Assembly (NCBI RefSeq): GCF_003993775.1
Contig: NZ_RJRZ01000001.1
Coordinates: 186,001-250,000 of the forward strand
Origin: Frigidibacter oleivorans
GTDB lineage: Bacteria; Pseudomonadota; Alphaproteobacteria; Rhodobacterales; Rhodobacteraceae
Length of the DNA: 64,000 nucleotides
Reading direction: 5' to 3'
Under the pieces are notes generated by a model. The model saw nothing but the letters and a program-made list of their open reading frames with translations. It had not been told where the DNA came from and searched no databases. Below are positions 1-10,055 of the stretch, in pieces (the first letter of the stretch is position 1; every line of letters starts with the position of its first letter). A program made the position numbers and the translations under genes.

Positions 1-911
1 AGCACGGCGCGGTCCTTCTTCGGCATCGGCGCGAAGTCGATGACGATCTGCCCGCCCAGGCCCCGCAGCCGCAACTGGCGCGGCAGGTCGCGGGCGGCGG
101 CGATATTGGCCTTCAGCGCGGCGGCGGGCGAGGTATCGCGGCCGGTGTTCACGTCGACGGCCACCAGCGCCCGCGTCGGCTCGATCACCATCGACCCGCC
201 GCCCGGAAGGCTCACCACCGGGTCCAGCAGCGCCTCGATCCGGTCCTCGACCTCATGCGCGGCAAAGGCGCCCTCGCCCTCGGCCAGTTCGTCGGGGGGC
301 GGGTCCGCCCAGTCGCGCCAGGCCACCTCGTGCGGGGTGGCGGCATCGACCAGCAGTTCCGGCCCGCCGTCGAGATCGGCCATCACCGCCTCGGACAGGT
401 CGCGCATCGCGGCGATGTCTTCCAGCACCTCGCCCGACTCGGCGCCTTCGGCGGCAGAGCGCAGGATCAGCCCGGCCGCGCTGCCCTCCATCGCCAGCTG
501 CGCCAGCGCATCGAGCCGCGCCCGCTCTTCGGGGTCGCGGATGCGGCGCGAGACGTTCAGCCCCGGCGCGCCCGGCGTGACGATGGCGAGGCGCGACTTG
601 AACAGCACCCGCAGCGTCACCGGCAGCGCCTTGCCCGGTTCGGCATGGCCCGCGACCTGGACGATGACGCGCTGGCCGGGGGCAAGCCCGGACGTGTCGC
701 GCAGAAAGCCCGTCAGGCCCTCGCCCAGCCGCAGAAAGACGCCGCCCTGCCCCTTCACCGGCCGGTCGAGCACGCCGCGAAAGATCGCGCCGGGGCCGGG
801 CGCGGCCTCGTCCGCCGGGGCGACCAGCAGATCCTCCAGCTGGCCATCGACGATCAGCGCCGCGGCCTCGCGCCCGCGCCATGCGCCCATTGCGACGACG
901 CGGCCCTTCAT
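1..911 (-). CDS. rng: Ribonuclease E/G family protein (partial, 3' end outside window)
   Basis: About 303 N-terminal residues are visible; the gene runs off the left edge. It opens with [13 protein letters not shown] and an S1-like region ([14 protein letters not shown]), then carries the RNase E/G catalytic signature: [20 protein letters not shown] supplies the first metal-binding Asp, and QIVIDFAPM near the edge matches the second Asp motif. RNase E/G enzymes are Mg-dependent endoribonucleases acting on rRNA precursors and mRNA. The ATG overlaps the maf stop as ATGA, so it is the third gene of infA-maf-rng, an order usual in Rhodobacteraceae. The short N-terminal part suggests the compact RNase G-like form rather than full RNase E, but the C-terminus is not visible. 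Confidence 0.85.
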   Translation of the reverse strand, partial: MKGRVVAMGAWRGREAAALIVDGQLEDLLVAPADEAAPGPGAIFRGVLDRPVKGQGGVFLRLGEGLTGFLRDTSGLAPGQRVIVQVAGHAEPGKALPVTLRVLFKSRLAIVTPGAPGLNVSRRIRDPEERARLDALAQLAMEGSAAGLILRSAAEGAESGEVLEDIAAMRDLSEAVMADLDGGPELLVDAATPHEVAWRDWADPPPDELAEGEGAFAAHEVEDRIEALLDPVVSLPGGGSMVIEPTRALVAVDVNTGRDTSPAAALKANIAAARDLPRQLRLRGLGGQIVIDFAPMPKKDRAV

Positions 912-1525
912 GCCTGCCTCCAGACCGGATAGCCCGCCGCCGCCAGCAGCTGCGCCGTTTCGGCAACGGGCAGGCCCATCACCGCGGAATAGCTGCCCTG
1001 GATCCATGGCAGGAAGGCACCCGCCGGACCCTGGATGCCATAGGCGCCGGCCTTGCCCTGCCAGTCGCCGCTGGCCAGATAGGCGTTCAGCTCGTCATCC
1101 GACAGGCGTTTCATCTGCACCACCGTCTCGACCAGCCGTTCCCACAGCCGCGCGCCCCGCCGCACCGCCACGGCGGTCAGCACCCGGTGCCGCCGGCCCG
1201 ACATGGCCAGCAGGAAGCTCGCCGCCTCGCCCGCGTCCCGGGGCTTGCCCATGATCCGCCGGCCCAGGGCCACCGTGGTGTCGGCGCAGAGCACGATGTC
1301 ATCCGGCCCGGCCTGCAGCGCCAGCGCCTTGTCGCGGGCGACACGGGCGCAATAGGGGCGGGGCAGTTCGCGGGGCAGCGGGTCTTCGTCGATATCGGGA
1401 GACAGGACCGCATCGGGAACCAGCCCGATCTGCGCCAGCAGTTCGCGCCGGCGCGGGCTGGCCGATCCCAGCACCAGCCGCGGCCGCGCCGGGCAGGCGT
1501 CGCCTGCCGTCAGGCCATCGGCCAT
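908..1525 (-). CDS. maf: Maf-like nucleoside triphosphate pyrophosphatase
   Basis: 205 residues, the normal Maf length. Maf proteins hydrolyse non-canonical or canonical NTPs to NMP plus pyrophosphate (house-cleaning). Visible signatures are [14 protein letters not shown] near residues 17-30 (the SxSPRR substrate loop), DIDE at about 45, ARDKALAL with the conserved Lys, and [10 protein letters not shown] with the catalytic Asp. [13 protein letters not shown] segment near the C-terminus is also typical. It lies 7 bp downstream of infA and overlaps the RNase E/G gene by 4 bp. The sequence alone does not separate dTTPase/UTPase Maf from the m7GTP/CTP-active YceF type. Confidence 0.93.
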   Translation of the reverse strand: MADGLTAGDACPARPRLVLGSASPRRRELLAQIGLVPDAVLSPDIDEDPLPRELPRPYCARVARDKALALQAGPDDIVLCADTTVALGRRIMGKPRDAGEAASFLLAMSGRRHRVLTAVAVRRGARLWERLVETVVQMKRLSDDELNAYLASGDWQGKAGAYGIQGPAGAFLPWIQGSYSAVMGLPVAETAQLLAAAGYPVWRQA

Positions 1526-1532
1526 CGCGGCC

Positions 1533-1751
1533 TCACTTGAAGCGGTAATTGATCCGCCCCTTGGTCAGATCGTAGGGGGTCATCTCGACCTGCACCCGGT
1601 CGCCCGCCAGAACCCGGATGCGGTTCTTCCGCATCTTTCCCGCCGTATGCGCGATGATCTCATGGCCATTGTCCAGCTCGACCCTGAACGTCGCATTCGG
1701 CAGGAGTTCCTTCACGACGCCGGGGAATTCGAGCAGTTCTTCCTTGGCCAT
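1533..1751 (-). CDS. infA: Translation initiation factor IF-1
   Basis: 72 residues ([13 protein letters not shown]...KGRINYRFK), exactly the canonical IF-1 length, a single S1/OB-fold domain that binds the A site of the 30S subunit during initiation. The near-invariant segments [20 protein letters not shown] and [12 protein letters not shown] are intact. The ATG giving MAKEE is chosen over one two codons upstream because it gives the family-standard N-terminus and has GGAG about 6 bases ahead. It is first in the infA-maf-RNase E/G run. A stem-loop with a T-run ends about 12 bases upstream of this start (see that entry), so infA expression may depend on read-through or on a promoter inside the preceding gap. 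Confidence 0.97.
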   Translation of the reverse strand: MAKEELLEFPGVVKELLPNATFRVELDNGHEIIAHTAGKMRKNRIRVLAGDRVQVEMTPYDLTKGRINYRFK

Positions 1752-1763
1752 GGTCACTCCACT

Positions 1764-1785
1764 GAAAATACCCCCGGAGCGGGGG
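1764..1785 (-). terminator. Stem-loop plus T-run between C-N hydrolase and infA
   Basis: Read on the minus strand: a 6-bp perfect stem CCCCCG/CGGGGG with loop CTC, followed by TATTTTC. This resembles a Rho-independent terminator for the upstream minus-strand operon (hisD to C-N hydrolase). It ends only about 12 bases before the infA start, so it would also sit in the infA 5' leader if infA is transcribed from further up. A possible infA promoter (TTGAAA, 17 bases, CATTTA) lies just upstream of it in the same gap; that reading is an inference. Confidence 0.6.
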
Positions 1786-1824
1786 CGCCGCTTAAATGCG
1801 CTTACCGGGGCAACATTTCAAGGC

Positions 1825-2745
1825 TTAATGCGGTTCCGGCGGGCGTTTCCCCGCATGCCGCAGCGGCCGGTCGAGCGGCGCCTGCTGTTCGGGCCAATGC
1901 GCGAAGGGCAGGACGGCGCCGTCGGCGCGGCTGCGCTCCACCGCCTGCAGATCGACCGTGGCCAGCACCCAGCCGGGCCGGTCGAGCGCACCCTCGGCAA
2001 GGATGCCGGTCTCGGGCCAGCCGCGATCGGGGGGGCCATAGATCGCGGCCCGGCCCACATTCTCGTCCACCGCCGGGCACCAGGGCGCGGGGCCGACGGT
2101 CGGCGCCTGCACCACCGCGCACTGGTTTTCCAGCGCCCGCGCCATGCTGCCCACCCGGACGCGGGTGAAGCCCGCCAGCGTATCGGTGCAGGAGGGCACC
2201 AGCAGCAGGTCCGCCCCCGCCGTGCAGAGCCGCCGCGACAGCAGCGGAAACTCGCTGTCATAGCAGATCACCACGCCGATCCGGCCGAGATCGGTGTCGA
2301 ACAACGTCAGGTCGCGCCCCGCGGTCACGTTCCAGTCCTCGCGCTCGAACCGGGTCATCATCAGCTTGTCCTGATGGCCGATCCGGCCCCCGGGGCCGTA
2401 CAGGACGGCGCGGTTGACCGGGCGGGCCGCCCCCTTTACGAAACAGGGGGCAGAGGCCGCCAGCACATGCAGCCGGTGGCGCGTGGCAAGATCTGCATGC
2501 AGCGCCTCGACCGCCGGGCCATGGCGGGCGACCTCGTGCAGGGCCGCCTCCAGATCGGCGGCGACGGCGGGGCCGCCGAGGCTCGCCAGTTCCATCGCGC
2601 CGTATTCGGGAAAGACCAGCAGCTGCGCGCCCTGCCCTGCCGCGTCGGACACCCAGCGGGTAATCTTCGCCTCGTAGGCCGCCCAGTCCTCCAGCCAGTC
2701 CAGCGGATAGGCCGCGGCCGCCACGGTGATGCGCCGGCCGGTCAC
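1825..2745 (-). CDS. Carbon-nitrogen hydrolase (nitrilase superfamily amidase)
   Basis: 306 residues from a GTG that overlaps the GNAT stop as GTGA. The nitrilase-superfamily triad is visible: Glu47 in VFPEYGA, Lys127 in GHQDKLMMTRFE and Cys161 in VVICYDSEF. These enzymes hydrolyse amides or nitriles through a Cys thioester. The protein ends DRPLRHAGKRPPEPH. It is translationally coupled to the upstream GNAT gene. Several genomes, including Bacillus YhcX, encode these two domains as one fused GNAT/amidohydrolase, so the pair here probably works together on one substrate. That substrate cannot be predicted. It is the last gene of the hisD-led minus-strand run. Confidence 0.88.
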   Translation of the reverse strand: MTGRRITVAAAAYPLDWLEDWAAYEAKITRWVSDAAGQGAQLLVFPEYGAMELASLGGPAVAADLEAALHEVARHGPAVEALHADLATRHRLHVLAASAPCFVKGAARPVNRAVLYGPGGRIGHQDKLMMTRFEREDWNVTAGRDLTLFDTDLGRIGVVICYDSEFPLLSRRLCTAGADLLLVPSCTDTLAGFTRVRVGSMARALENQCAVVQAPTVGPAPWCPAVDENVGRAAIYGPPDRGWPETGILAEGALDRPGWVLATVDLQAVERSRADGAVLPFAHWPEQQAPLDRPLRHAGKRPPEPH

Positions 2746-3329
2746 AGCGCGCGCATCCAGAATTGCAGCGGCTTGTCCGATTCCGCCGCCTCGCCCAGAT
2801 CCTTCCAGCCGAAGCGGGCCACCACGCCGGGCAGCGGCGCATAGCCCCGCCCCCGCCAGAAGGCGTCGAGCGGGCGATAGCCGGGGGGCCGGGCCGGATG
2901 ATCCTCGGGCCGCATCACCGCGCAGAAGGCCGCTTGGGTCCGGCCGAGCGCGCGGGCATGGGCCTCGCGCTTGTCGAAGAAGGCGTGCCCGATCCCCCGC
3001 CCGCGATAGTCGGGCAGCAGCACCGACTCCGCGCAGTAGAATATGGCGGACAGATCCACCCCCTGCCCCGCGAAGGCCGCGCCGAATTCCGCGGCATGAT
3101 CCTCCATCGGTGTGCCTGTCGCCGCACCCACCAGCCGGTCCCCGTCGAAGGCGCCCACCACGACCGCCCCGGGCGAGTTGTGGTAGCCCTCGAGATAGCG
3201 CCGCTCGTAATCGAGGTCGCCATCGTAGAGATAGGGCCAGTCGCGGAACACCGCGATCCGCAGCCGCGCCACATCGTCCAGCGCGGCCTGCAGCGCCGGC
3301 CCGGTCAGCGGCGCGACGCGGATCGTCAC
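2742..3329 (-). CDS. GNAT family N-acetyltransferase
   Basis: 195 residues. The GNAT acetyl-CoA-binding motif A is clear: SVLLPDYRGRGIGHAFFDKRE (about residues 105-125) carries the R/QxxGxG/A pyrophosphate loop as RGRGIG. A C-terminal GYRPLDAFWRGRGYAPLPG is typical of motif B. GNATs transfer an acetyl group from acetyl-CoA to an amine. The gene overlaps its neighbours on both sides by 4 bp (NTF2-like gene upstream, C-N hydrolase downstream), implying tight translational coupling. It matches the N-terminal half of YhcX-type GNAT/amidohydrolase fusions in domain order. The substrate is unknown. Confidence 0.88.
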   Translation of the reverse strand: MTIRVAPLTGPALQAALDDVARLRIAVFRDWPYLYDGDLDYERRYLEGYHNSPGAVVVGAFDGDRLVGAATGTPMEDHAAEFGAAFAGQGVDLSAIFYCAESVLLPDYRGRGIGHAFFDKREAHARALGRTQAAFCAVMRPEDHPARPPGYRPLDAFWRGRGYAPLPGVVARFGWKDLGEAAESDKPLQFWMRAL

Positions 3330-3739
3330 GCGGCCTCCGACACCTGCCGCACCCAGTCGGCGAGGTTGTAATAGGTGGTGACGCGGGTGATGCGGCCATC
3401 GCGAATGGCAAAGAACGTGCCCGCCGGCAGGACATAGCGCTGCCCCCGCGCCTCGGGCAGGCCCGGATCGGTCTGCAGGTATTCGCCATGGACGGTGAAT
3501 TCCGCCGCGGCGCGGCTGCCATCCTCGCTGACCAGGATCACGATATCCTCCAGCCGCTCGCGATAGCTGACGCCCATATGGCCGCAGAATTCCGCGAACA
3601 GCGCCTTGCCCTGCCGGACCCCGCCTTCGTTGACGTGATGGGCGACATCGTCGGCGAGGCAGTCGAGCATGCCCTGCGCATCGCCCGCGTTGAAGGCGGC
3701 GTAATAGCGCTCGATCAGCGCCCTGGTCGGGGTCGTCAT
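3326..3739 (-). CDS. NTF2-like / SnoaL-type ketosteroid-isomerase-fold protein
   Basis: 137 residues starting MTTPTRALIERYYAAFNAGDAQGMLDCLADDV, the characteristic opening of NTF2-like proteins (a first helix then a D-rich turn). Later strands include GGVRQGKALFAEFCGHM, ERLEDIVILVSEDGSRAAAEFTVHGEYL and GTFFAIRDGRITRVTTYYN, which complete the cone-shaped alpha+beta barrel. The fold hosts isomerases, dehydratases and non-catalytic binders, so function is open. It sits 2 bp after the phosphatase gene and overlaps the GNAT gene by 4 bp, so it is co-expressed with the GNAT/amidase pair and may act on the same small molecule. Confidence 0.82.
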   Translation of the reverse strand: MTTPTRALIERYYAAFNAGDAQGMLDCLADDVAHHVNEGGVRQGKALFAEFCGHMGVSYRERLEDIVILVSEDGSRAAAEFTVHGEYLQTDPGLPEARGQRYVLPAGTFFAIRDGRITRVTTYYNLADWVRQVSEAA

Positions 3740-3741
3740 GG

Positions 3742-4221
3742 TCAGATCCTTTGCAGCTTGGCGGGGGCCGCCGAGGGCGGGCCGAACCGGTCGAGAATGC
3801 GGTCGCGGATCTGGTCGCGGGTCTGGCGATAGGCGGCGAGCTTGCCCTCGCGATCCTCGGCCAGGCCCGTCGGGTCCATCACCGGCCAGTATTCGACATC
3901 GAGATGGTAGAACCGCGTCATGTCCAGCGCCCGCCGCTGGCTGGCGGGCGACATCGCCACCACAAGGTCGAAGCCCGACAGTTCGGACCCCAGATGCTCC
4001 ATCTCCTCGAAGGACCGGGCGCGGTGGCGTTCCAGCCGCACGCCGATCTCGGCGCAGACGGCGACAGCGAAGCCATCAACCTCGAGGTCGTTCTTCACGC
4101 CCACCGACTGCACATAGACCTGATCGCCGAACATCTGCTTCATCAGCCCCTCGGCCATCGGCGAGCGGACAGCGTTGTGATCGCAGCAGAACAGGATGGA
4201 ACTGGGCAGCTTCCCGTCCAC
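3742..4221 (-). CDS. Low-molecular-weight protein-tyrosine phosphatase family protein
   Basis: 159 residues from a GTG start, one base after the UPF0262 stop. The phosphate-binding loop CX5RS is present near the N-terminus as CDHNAVRSP, with hydrophobic SILF before it, and the general-acid Asp is in WPVMDPTG near residue 117. LMW-PTP folds dephosphorylate protein tyrosines; arsenate reductases share the fold. The second residue after the Cys (H rather than the usual GN/GE pattern) makes this a divergent subfamily, typically found next to hisD and UPF0262 in Rhodobacteraceae. The natural substrate is unknown. Confidence 0.88.
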   Translation of the reverse strand: MDGKLPSSILFCCDHNAVRSPMAEGLMKQMFGDQVYVQSVGVKNDLEVDGFAVAVCAEIGVRLERHRARSFEEMEHLGSELSGFDLVVAMSPASQRRALDMTRFYHLDVEYWPVMDPTGLAEDREGKLAAYRQTRDQIRDRILDRFGPPSAAPAKLQRI

Positions 4222-4222
4222 G

Positions 4223-4702
4223 TCAGGTCCCGCTGTTGAGCACGCAGATCAGGGTGAACAGGCGCCGCGCCGTGTCGATGTCGAACTCGGCCTTGCCCTC
4301 CAGCCGCTCGATCAGGATGCGCGCGCCTTCGTTGTGAATGCCGCGCCGGGCCATGTCGATCGCCTCGATCTGGCTGGGCGGAAGCCGCTTCACCGCGTCG
4401 AAATAGCTGGCGCAGATCTGGAAATAGTCCTTCACCGCCTGCCGGAACGGCCCCATCGACAGCTGGAACTCGGCCAGCTTCTCGCCATCCTCGGTCGCCG
4501 TATCGAAGACGAGCCGCCCCTCGCGCATCGCGAGCGCCAGCACGAAGGGCCCCGGCGGCGCCGGCTGGTCACCGCGTCCCGGCAGGCGGAAGCTGTTGTC
4601 CTCCAGCAGGTCGAAGACGGCGACGCGCCGTTCCTGCTCGATCTCCGGCGTGGGCGGCGGCAGGCCCGCGTCGTCGATCTCGATCCGGGCGATGCGGGTC
4701 AT
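4223..4702 (-). CDS. UPF0262 family protein
   Basis: 159 residues, the usual length of this alphaproteobacterial family of unknown function. Recognisable segments are IARIEIDD at the start, QERRVAVFDLLEDNSF, QLSMGPFRQAVKDYFQICASYFDAV, and MARRGIHNEGARILIERLEGK followed by DIDTARRLFTLICVL near the C-terminus. Its ATG overlaps the hisD stop as ATGA, and the LMW phosphatase begins one base after its end. The hisD-UPF0262-phosphatase order is a conserved Rhodobacteraceae arrangement. No catalytic motif is evident. Confidence 0.92.
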   Translation of the reverse strand: MTRIARIEIDDAGLPPPTPEIEQERRVAVFDLLEDNSFRLPGRGDQPAPPGPFVLALAMREGRLVFDTATEDGEKLAEFQLSMGPFRQAVKDYFQICASYFDAVKRLPPSQIEAIDMARRGIHNEGARILIERLEGKAEFDIDTARRLFTLICVLNSGT

Positions 4703-6012
4703 TCCGCGGCCTCGCGGTTCAGCCGGTCCAGCCGCGCCCGCACGCTCAGCCCGTGGGCTTGCAGGCTTTCGGAGGTGGCCAGCCGTTCGGCCGCGGGGCC
4801 GATGGCGGCCAGCGCCGAAGGTGTCATCTTCGCCAGCGTCGTGCGCTTGAGGAAATCCATGACCGACAACCCGCTCGAAAACCGTGCCGACCTTGCCGTG
4901 GGCAGCACATGGTTCGGCCCGCCCACGTAATCACCGATCGCCTCGGGCGTCCAGCTTCCGAGGAAGATCGCCCCCGCATGGCGGATCCGGCCCGCCAGCG
5001 CCTCGGGATCGGCCACGCACAGTTCCAGATGCTCGGGCGCCACCCGGTCCGACAGGGCCGCCGCCTCGGCCAGATCGCGGGTGACGATCACCGCGCCGAA
5101 GTCGCGCCAGCTGGCCGCGGCGATGGCACGCCGTTCCAGCGTCTGCAGCCGCCGCTCGACCGCCGCCGCCACCGCCTGCCCGAAGCCCGCATCATCGGTG
5201 ACCAGGATCGACTGCGCGCTTTCGTCATGTTCCGCCTGGCTGAGCAGGTCGAGCGCGATCCAGTCGGGGTCGTTGTCGCGATCCGCGATCACGAGGATTT
5301 CCGACGGACCCGCGATCATGTCGATGCCGACCCGGCCGAAGACCCGCCGCTTGGCCGCCGCGACATAGGCGTTGCCCGGCCCGGTGATCTTGTCCACCGG
5401 CGCCACGGTTTCGGTGCCATAGGCAAGCGCCGCGATCGCCTGCGCGCCGCCGATCCGGTAGACCCGGTCCACCCCCGCCAGACGCGCGGCCATGAGCACC
5501 AGCGGATTGACCACCCCGCCCGGGGTCGGGCAGGCGATCACCAGATGCTCCACCCCCGCCACCCGCGCCGGGATCGCGTTCATCAGCACCGACGACGGGT
5601 AGGAGGCGAGCCCGCCGGGCACATACAGCCCCGCCGCCGCGACCGGGGTCCAGCGCCAGCCGAGGCTCGCCCCCGCCGCGTCCTGCCACATCGCATCCTC
5701 GGGCATCTGCCGGTCGTGATAAGCGCGGATACGCTCCGCCGCCAGTTCCAGCGCCTCCCGATCCTCGGCCGGGACCTTCGCGCATTCCGCCGCGATCTCG
5801 GCCTCGGTGAAGGCCAGCCGGTCGGGCGTCAGGTCCAGCCGGTCGAACCGCGCGGTCAGTTCGATCAGCGCCGCGTCGCCCCGGTGGCGCACGTCGGCGA
5901 TGATGTCCGCCACCGCCGCATCCACATCGGGCGCATCCTCGCGCTTCATGGTCAGAAGCGCAGCGAAGGCGGCGTCGAAACCCGCATCGGCGGTGGTCAG
6001 GAACTGGGGCAT
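4699..6012 (-). CDS. hisD: Histidinol dehydrogenase
   Basis: 437 residues. HisD is the Zn-dependent, NAD-linked enzyme of the last two histidine-biosynthesis steps (L-histidinol to L-histidinal to L-histidine). Motifs seen are GLYVPGGLASYPSSVLMNAIPA, VDKITGPGNAYVAAAKRRVFG, IDMIAGPSEILVIAD, LLSQAEHDESAQ (Zn ligands Gln and His) and DRVAPEHLEL (catalytic Glu-His). A good ribosome site (AAGAGG, 7 bases) precedes the ATG. It heads the overlapping run of UPF0262, phosphatase, NTF2-like, GNAT and hydrolase genes. No other his gene is in the window. Confidence 0.97.
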   Translation of the reverse strand: MPQFLTTADAGFDAAFAALLTMKREDAPDVDAAVADIIADVRHRGDAALIELTARFDRLDLTPDRLAFTEAEIAAECAKVPAEDREALELAAERIRAYHDRQMPEDAMWQDAAGASLGWRWTPVAAAGLYVPGGLASYPSSVLMNAIPARVAGVEHLVIACPTPGGVVNPLVLMAARLAGVDRVYRIGGAQAIAALAYGTETVAPVDKITGPGNAYVAAAKRRVFGRVGIDMIAGPSEILVIADRDNDPDWIALDLLSQAEHDESAQSILVTDDAGFGQAVAAAVERRLQTLERRAIAAASWRDFGAVIVTRDLAEAAALSDRVAPEHLELCVADPEALAGRIRHAGAIFLGSWTPEAIGDYVGGPNHVLPTARSARFSSGLSVMDFLKRTTLAKMTPSALAAIGPAAERLATSESLQAHGLSVRARLDRLNREAAE

Positions 6013-6111
6013 CGGGTACCTCTTGCGTCCAGCCCCGTCTAGCGAAGCCCCGCGCGCGGCTCAAGCGCCCGTCGTGCCGCGCCGTCTTGCCGCGTCGTCC
6101 GGCAGCGCCTG

Positions 6112-6591
6112 TCAGTCGGGATGGCGCGGCTGCCGGCGCGAGGGCGCCGAATAGGGGCGGGTCACGTCGCGCAGGCTGACATCGAGGCATTCCACGTCGG
6201 CCGCCAGCGCGCCGTCCCCCGCGAACCACAGGACCAGCCGCCCGGTCCCGTCCTCGCCCGGCTGCCAGTCGAGCGACAAGAGCGACAGCACCAGATCGGC
6301 ATCGCCCTTGTCGATCCCCTGCGACGACACGCGCAACACATCGCCGATCACCAGCAGGCTGCGCACCCGTTCATAGGGGCGGCCCGCGCGTTCCGCCGCC
6401 TCTCGGTCTTCCCAGCGGAACCGCCCCAGCAGCAGCGCCAGCCGCCGCGCCGACCGGTCCCAGCGGATGTCCGCCCCCGACAGCACCGCATCCTGCACCA
6501 GCGCCGAGATCACCGGCAGATCGTCGGGGCCGATGGCGGCCAGCGCCAGCGGCCGTTCGTCGCCGTCCTCATAGCGTGCATCCTGGGGCAT
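6112..6591 (-). CDS. DUF2948 family protein
   Basis: 159 residues from MPQDARYEDGDERPLALAAIG. The start is fixed by GAGGAG 6 bases upstream; an in-frame ATG 17 codons earlier lacks a site and falls close to a tandem repeat. Family features are LALAAIGPDDLPVISALVQDAVL, LGRFRWEDRE, YERVRSLLVIGDVLRVSSQGID and LSLLSLDWQPGEDG...LVLWFAGDGAL. DUF2948 proteins are uncharacterised and in Rhodobacteraceae are typically encoded between murA and hisD, as here. There is no signal peptide or membrane segment, so it is probably cytoplasmic. Confidence 0.9.
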   Translation of the reverse strand: MPQDARYEDGDERPLALAAIGPDDLPVISALVQDAVLSGADIRWDRSARRLALLLGRFRWEDREAAERAGRPYERVRSLLVIGDVLRVSSQGIDKGDADLVLSLLSLDWQPGEDGTGRLVLWFAGDGALAADVECLDVSLRDVTRPYSAPSRRQPRHPD

Positions 6592-6630
6592 ATGCGTCTC
6601 CTCTGTCGCAGGGCAGGATGGCGCCTGCGG

Positions 6631-6670
6631 CGGCAAGGTCAAGCCGGGGGCGGCAAGGTCAAGCCGGGGG
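6631..6670. repeat. Perfect 20-bp tandem duplication downstream of murA
   Basis: The unit cggcaaggtcaagccggggg occurs twice head to tail with no mismatch, in the gap between the murA stop and the DUF2948 start. It lies outside both coding regions as called. The most likely origin is a recent slipped-strand duplication. It increases the distance between the two genes but contains no clear regulatory motif. Confidence 0.95.
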
Positions 6671-6681
6671 CGGCGGCGGGT

Positions 6682-7950
6682 TCAGCCGGCGATACGTTCG
6701 ATCACCGCGCCGCAACCGCTCAGCTTTTCCTCCACCCGCTCATAGCCGCGGTCGAGGTGATAGACCCGGCTGACCACCGTCTCGCCCTCGGCGGCGAGGG
6801 CGGCGAGGATCAGGCTGACGCTGGCGCGCAGGTCGGTGGCCATCACCGGCGCGCCGCGCAGCCGCGGGACGCCCGTGACCGTGGCGGTGCCGCCATGCAC
6901 CTCGATCCTGGCGCCCATGCGCATCAGTTCCGGCGCGTGCATGAAGCGGTTCTCGAAGATCTTCTCCTCCAGCACCGAAATGCCGTCGGCGGTGCAGAGC
7001 AGCGCCATGATCTGCGCCTGCAGGTCGGTGGGGAAGCCCGGGAAGGGCTGGGTCGTCACATTGACCGCGTTGACCCGTCCGTTGCGGCGGCTGACCTTCA
7101 GGCCCTCGTCCGTCGTCTCGACCGCGATCCCCGCCGCGTCCAGCCGTTCGGCGAAGGCGCCCACCAGATCCAGCCGCCCGCCCAGGCATTCGACCGTGCC
7201 GCCGGTGATCGCCGGGGCCAGCATGTAGGTGCCCAGTTCGATCCGGTCCACGACCACCGGATGGGTGGCGCCCCCCAGCCGGTCCACGCCCTCGATGGTG
7301 AGGGTCGAGGTGCCCTCGCCCTCGATATGCGCGCCCATCCGCCGCAGGCATTGCGCCAGATCGACGATTTCCGGCTCGCGCGCGGCGTTGTTCAGGACGG
7401 TGGTGCCCTTGGCCAGCGTCGCCGCCAGCAGCGCGTTCTCCGTCGCCCCGACCGAGACGAAGGGGAAGTCGATCACCGCCCCCTTCAGCCCGCCCGACGG
7501 CGCCTTGGCATGCACATAGCCGTCGCGCAGGTCGAGCGTCGCGCCCATCGCCTCCAGCGCCTTCAGGTGCAGGTCCACCGGCCGCGCGCCGATGGCACAG
7601 CCGCCGGGCAGCGAGACCTCGGCCCGTCCGTGCCGCGCCAGCATCGGCCCCAGCACCAGGATCGAGGCGCGCATCTTGCGGACGATTTCGTAATCCGCGT
7701 GCAGGTTGTTCAGGTCGTGGCTCGACAGCGCCAGCACCTGCCCGCCCTGCAGGCTCGCCGCCTCGGCGCCGAGCGACTGCAGGAGCTTGGTCATCGTGCG
7801 GATGTCCGACAGCCGCGGCGCGTTGGTCAGCGTCAGCGGCTCGTCCGTCAGGATCGTCGCCGGCATCAGCGTCAGGCAGGCATTCTTCGCCCCGGCGATC
7901 GGAATCCGCCCGTTGAGTTCCCGTCCGCCCAAGACCCTGATCGAATCCAT
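6682..7950 (-). CDS. murA: UDP-N-acetylglucosamine 1-carboxyvinyltransferase
   Basis: 422 residues. MurA transfers enolpyruvate from PEP to UDP-GlcNAc, the first committed step of peptidoglycan synthesis, and is the fosfomycin target. Lys22 (AGAKNACL) and the catalytic Cys118 in [18 protein letters not shown] are present, so the enzyme should be fosfomycin-sensitive at that residue. [46 protein letters not shown] and [19 protein letters not shown] are further family blocks. GAGGTGGG precedes the ATG. It is followed on the minus strand by DUF2948 and preceded by a small basic protein. Confidence 0.97.
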   Translation of the reverse strand: MDSIRVLGGRELNGRIPIAGAKNACLTLMPATILTDEPLTLTNAPRLSDIRTMTKLLQSLGAEAASLQGGQVLALSSHDLNNLHADYEIVRKMRASILVLGPMLARHGRAEVSLPGGCAIGARPVDLHLKALEAMGATLDLRDGYVHAKAPSGGLKGAVIDFPFVSVGATENALLAATLAKGTTVLNNAAREPEIVDLAQCLRRMGAHIEGEGTSTLTIEGVDRLGGATHPVVVDRIELGTYMLAPAITGGTVECLGGRLDLVGAFAERLDAAGIAVETTDEGLKVSRRNGRVNAVNVTTQPFPGFPTDLQAQIMALLCTADGISVLEEKIFENRFMHAPELMRMGARIEVHGGTATVTGVPRLRGAPVMATDLRASVSLILAALAAEGETVVSRVYHLDRGYERVEEKLSGCGAVIERIAG

Positions 7951-8030
7951 CTGCCCACCTCGTTTGTTGTCGTTATGCCCGGCCTCAAGGGGCCGGATCG
8001 TCGCCCCGGCCCGCCGCCTCGGGCGAAAGA

Positions 8031-8339
8031 TCAGCCGTCCCGCCCGGACGCAACCCCACCCGCCGGCCCGCCGTTCCGGTCCGCCCCGGCGCCGCCGGCG
8101 TCGCGGTCTGCGTCGCAGCCCGCATCCTCGCCGGCATCGGGGCCCCTGTCTTCGCCGGCATCCGGCTCCGCTTCATCGGCCGCGCGCGCCCGCGCCTGCG
8201 CCTTGCGCCGGCCGATATTCGCCTTCAGCGCGGCCTTCAGCCGGGCGGCGCGCGCCGCGGCCCCGCCCGCACCGGCAGGGCCGGTCGCGCGTCCATCGGC
8301 AGGCCCGGCGGGCATCGTGCGGCGGGGATCGCGGTCCAT
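8031..8339 (-). CDS. Small basic/acidic hypothetical protein
   Basis: 102 residues with a strong ribosome site (AGGAAGG, 6 bases before ATG). The central segment [24 protein letters not shown] is a basic amphipathic helix of a kind seen in small Rhodobacteraceae proteins encoded near murA. The C-terminal half is low-complexity Asp/Gly/Ala ([21 protein letters not shown]) with degenerate repeats. There is no signal peptide, membrane segment or catalytic motif. The basic helix might bind RNA or ribosomes, but that is speculation. Support for its being a gene is the ribosome site, the recognisable helix and the lack of a better frame in this gap. Confidence 0.6.
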   Translation of the reverse strand: MDRDPRRTMPAGPADGRATGPAGAGGAAARAARLKAALKANIGRRKAQARARAADEAEPDAGEDRGPDAGEDAGCDADRDAGGAGADRNGGPAGGVASGRDG

Positions 8340-8455
8340 CGCGGCCTTCCTAGCGCGCCCGCCGCGGGGCGTCCAGATTGCGCTTGCGCCCTGCCGGGTT
8401 TGCGTCTAAATCCGCGCCCACACCGGCCCTGCGGCCCCCCGCAAACGGCCCCGGC

Positions 8456-9989
<1,534 letters not shown>

Positions 9990-10055
9990 CCGGGGGATGG
10001 GTCCGCCCTGCGGCGGGCTTGCCTTCGCGCCCCGCGCGCGCGAAAAGCCGGGGCC

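Noticed and set aside
6121-8409. 762-codon plus-strand frame opposite murA and DUF2948
   Set aside because: Murein enzyme motifs are on the minus strand; the plus frame is a codon-usage shadow.
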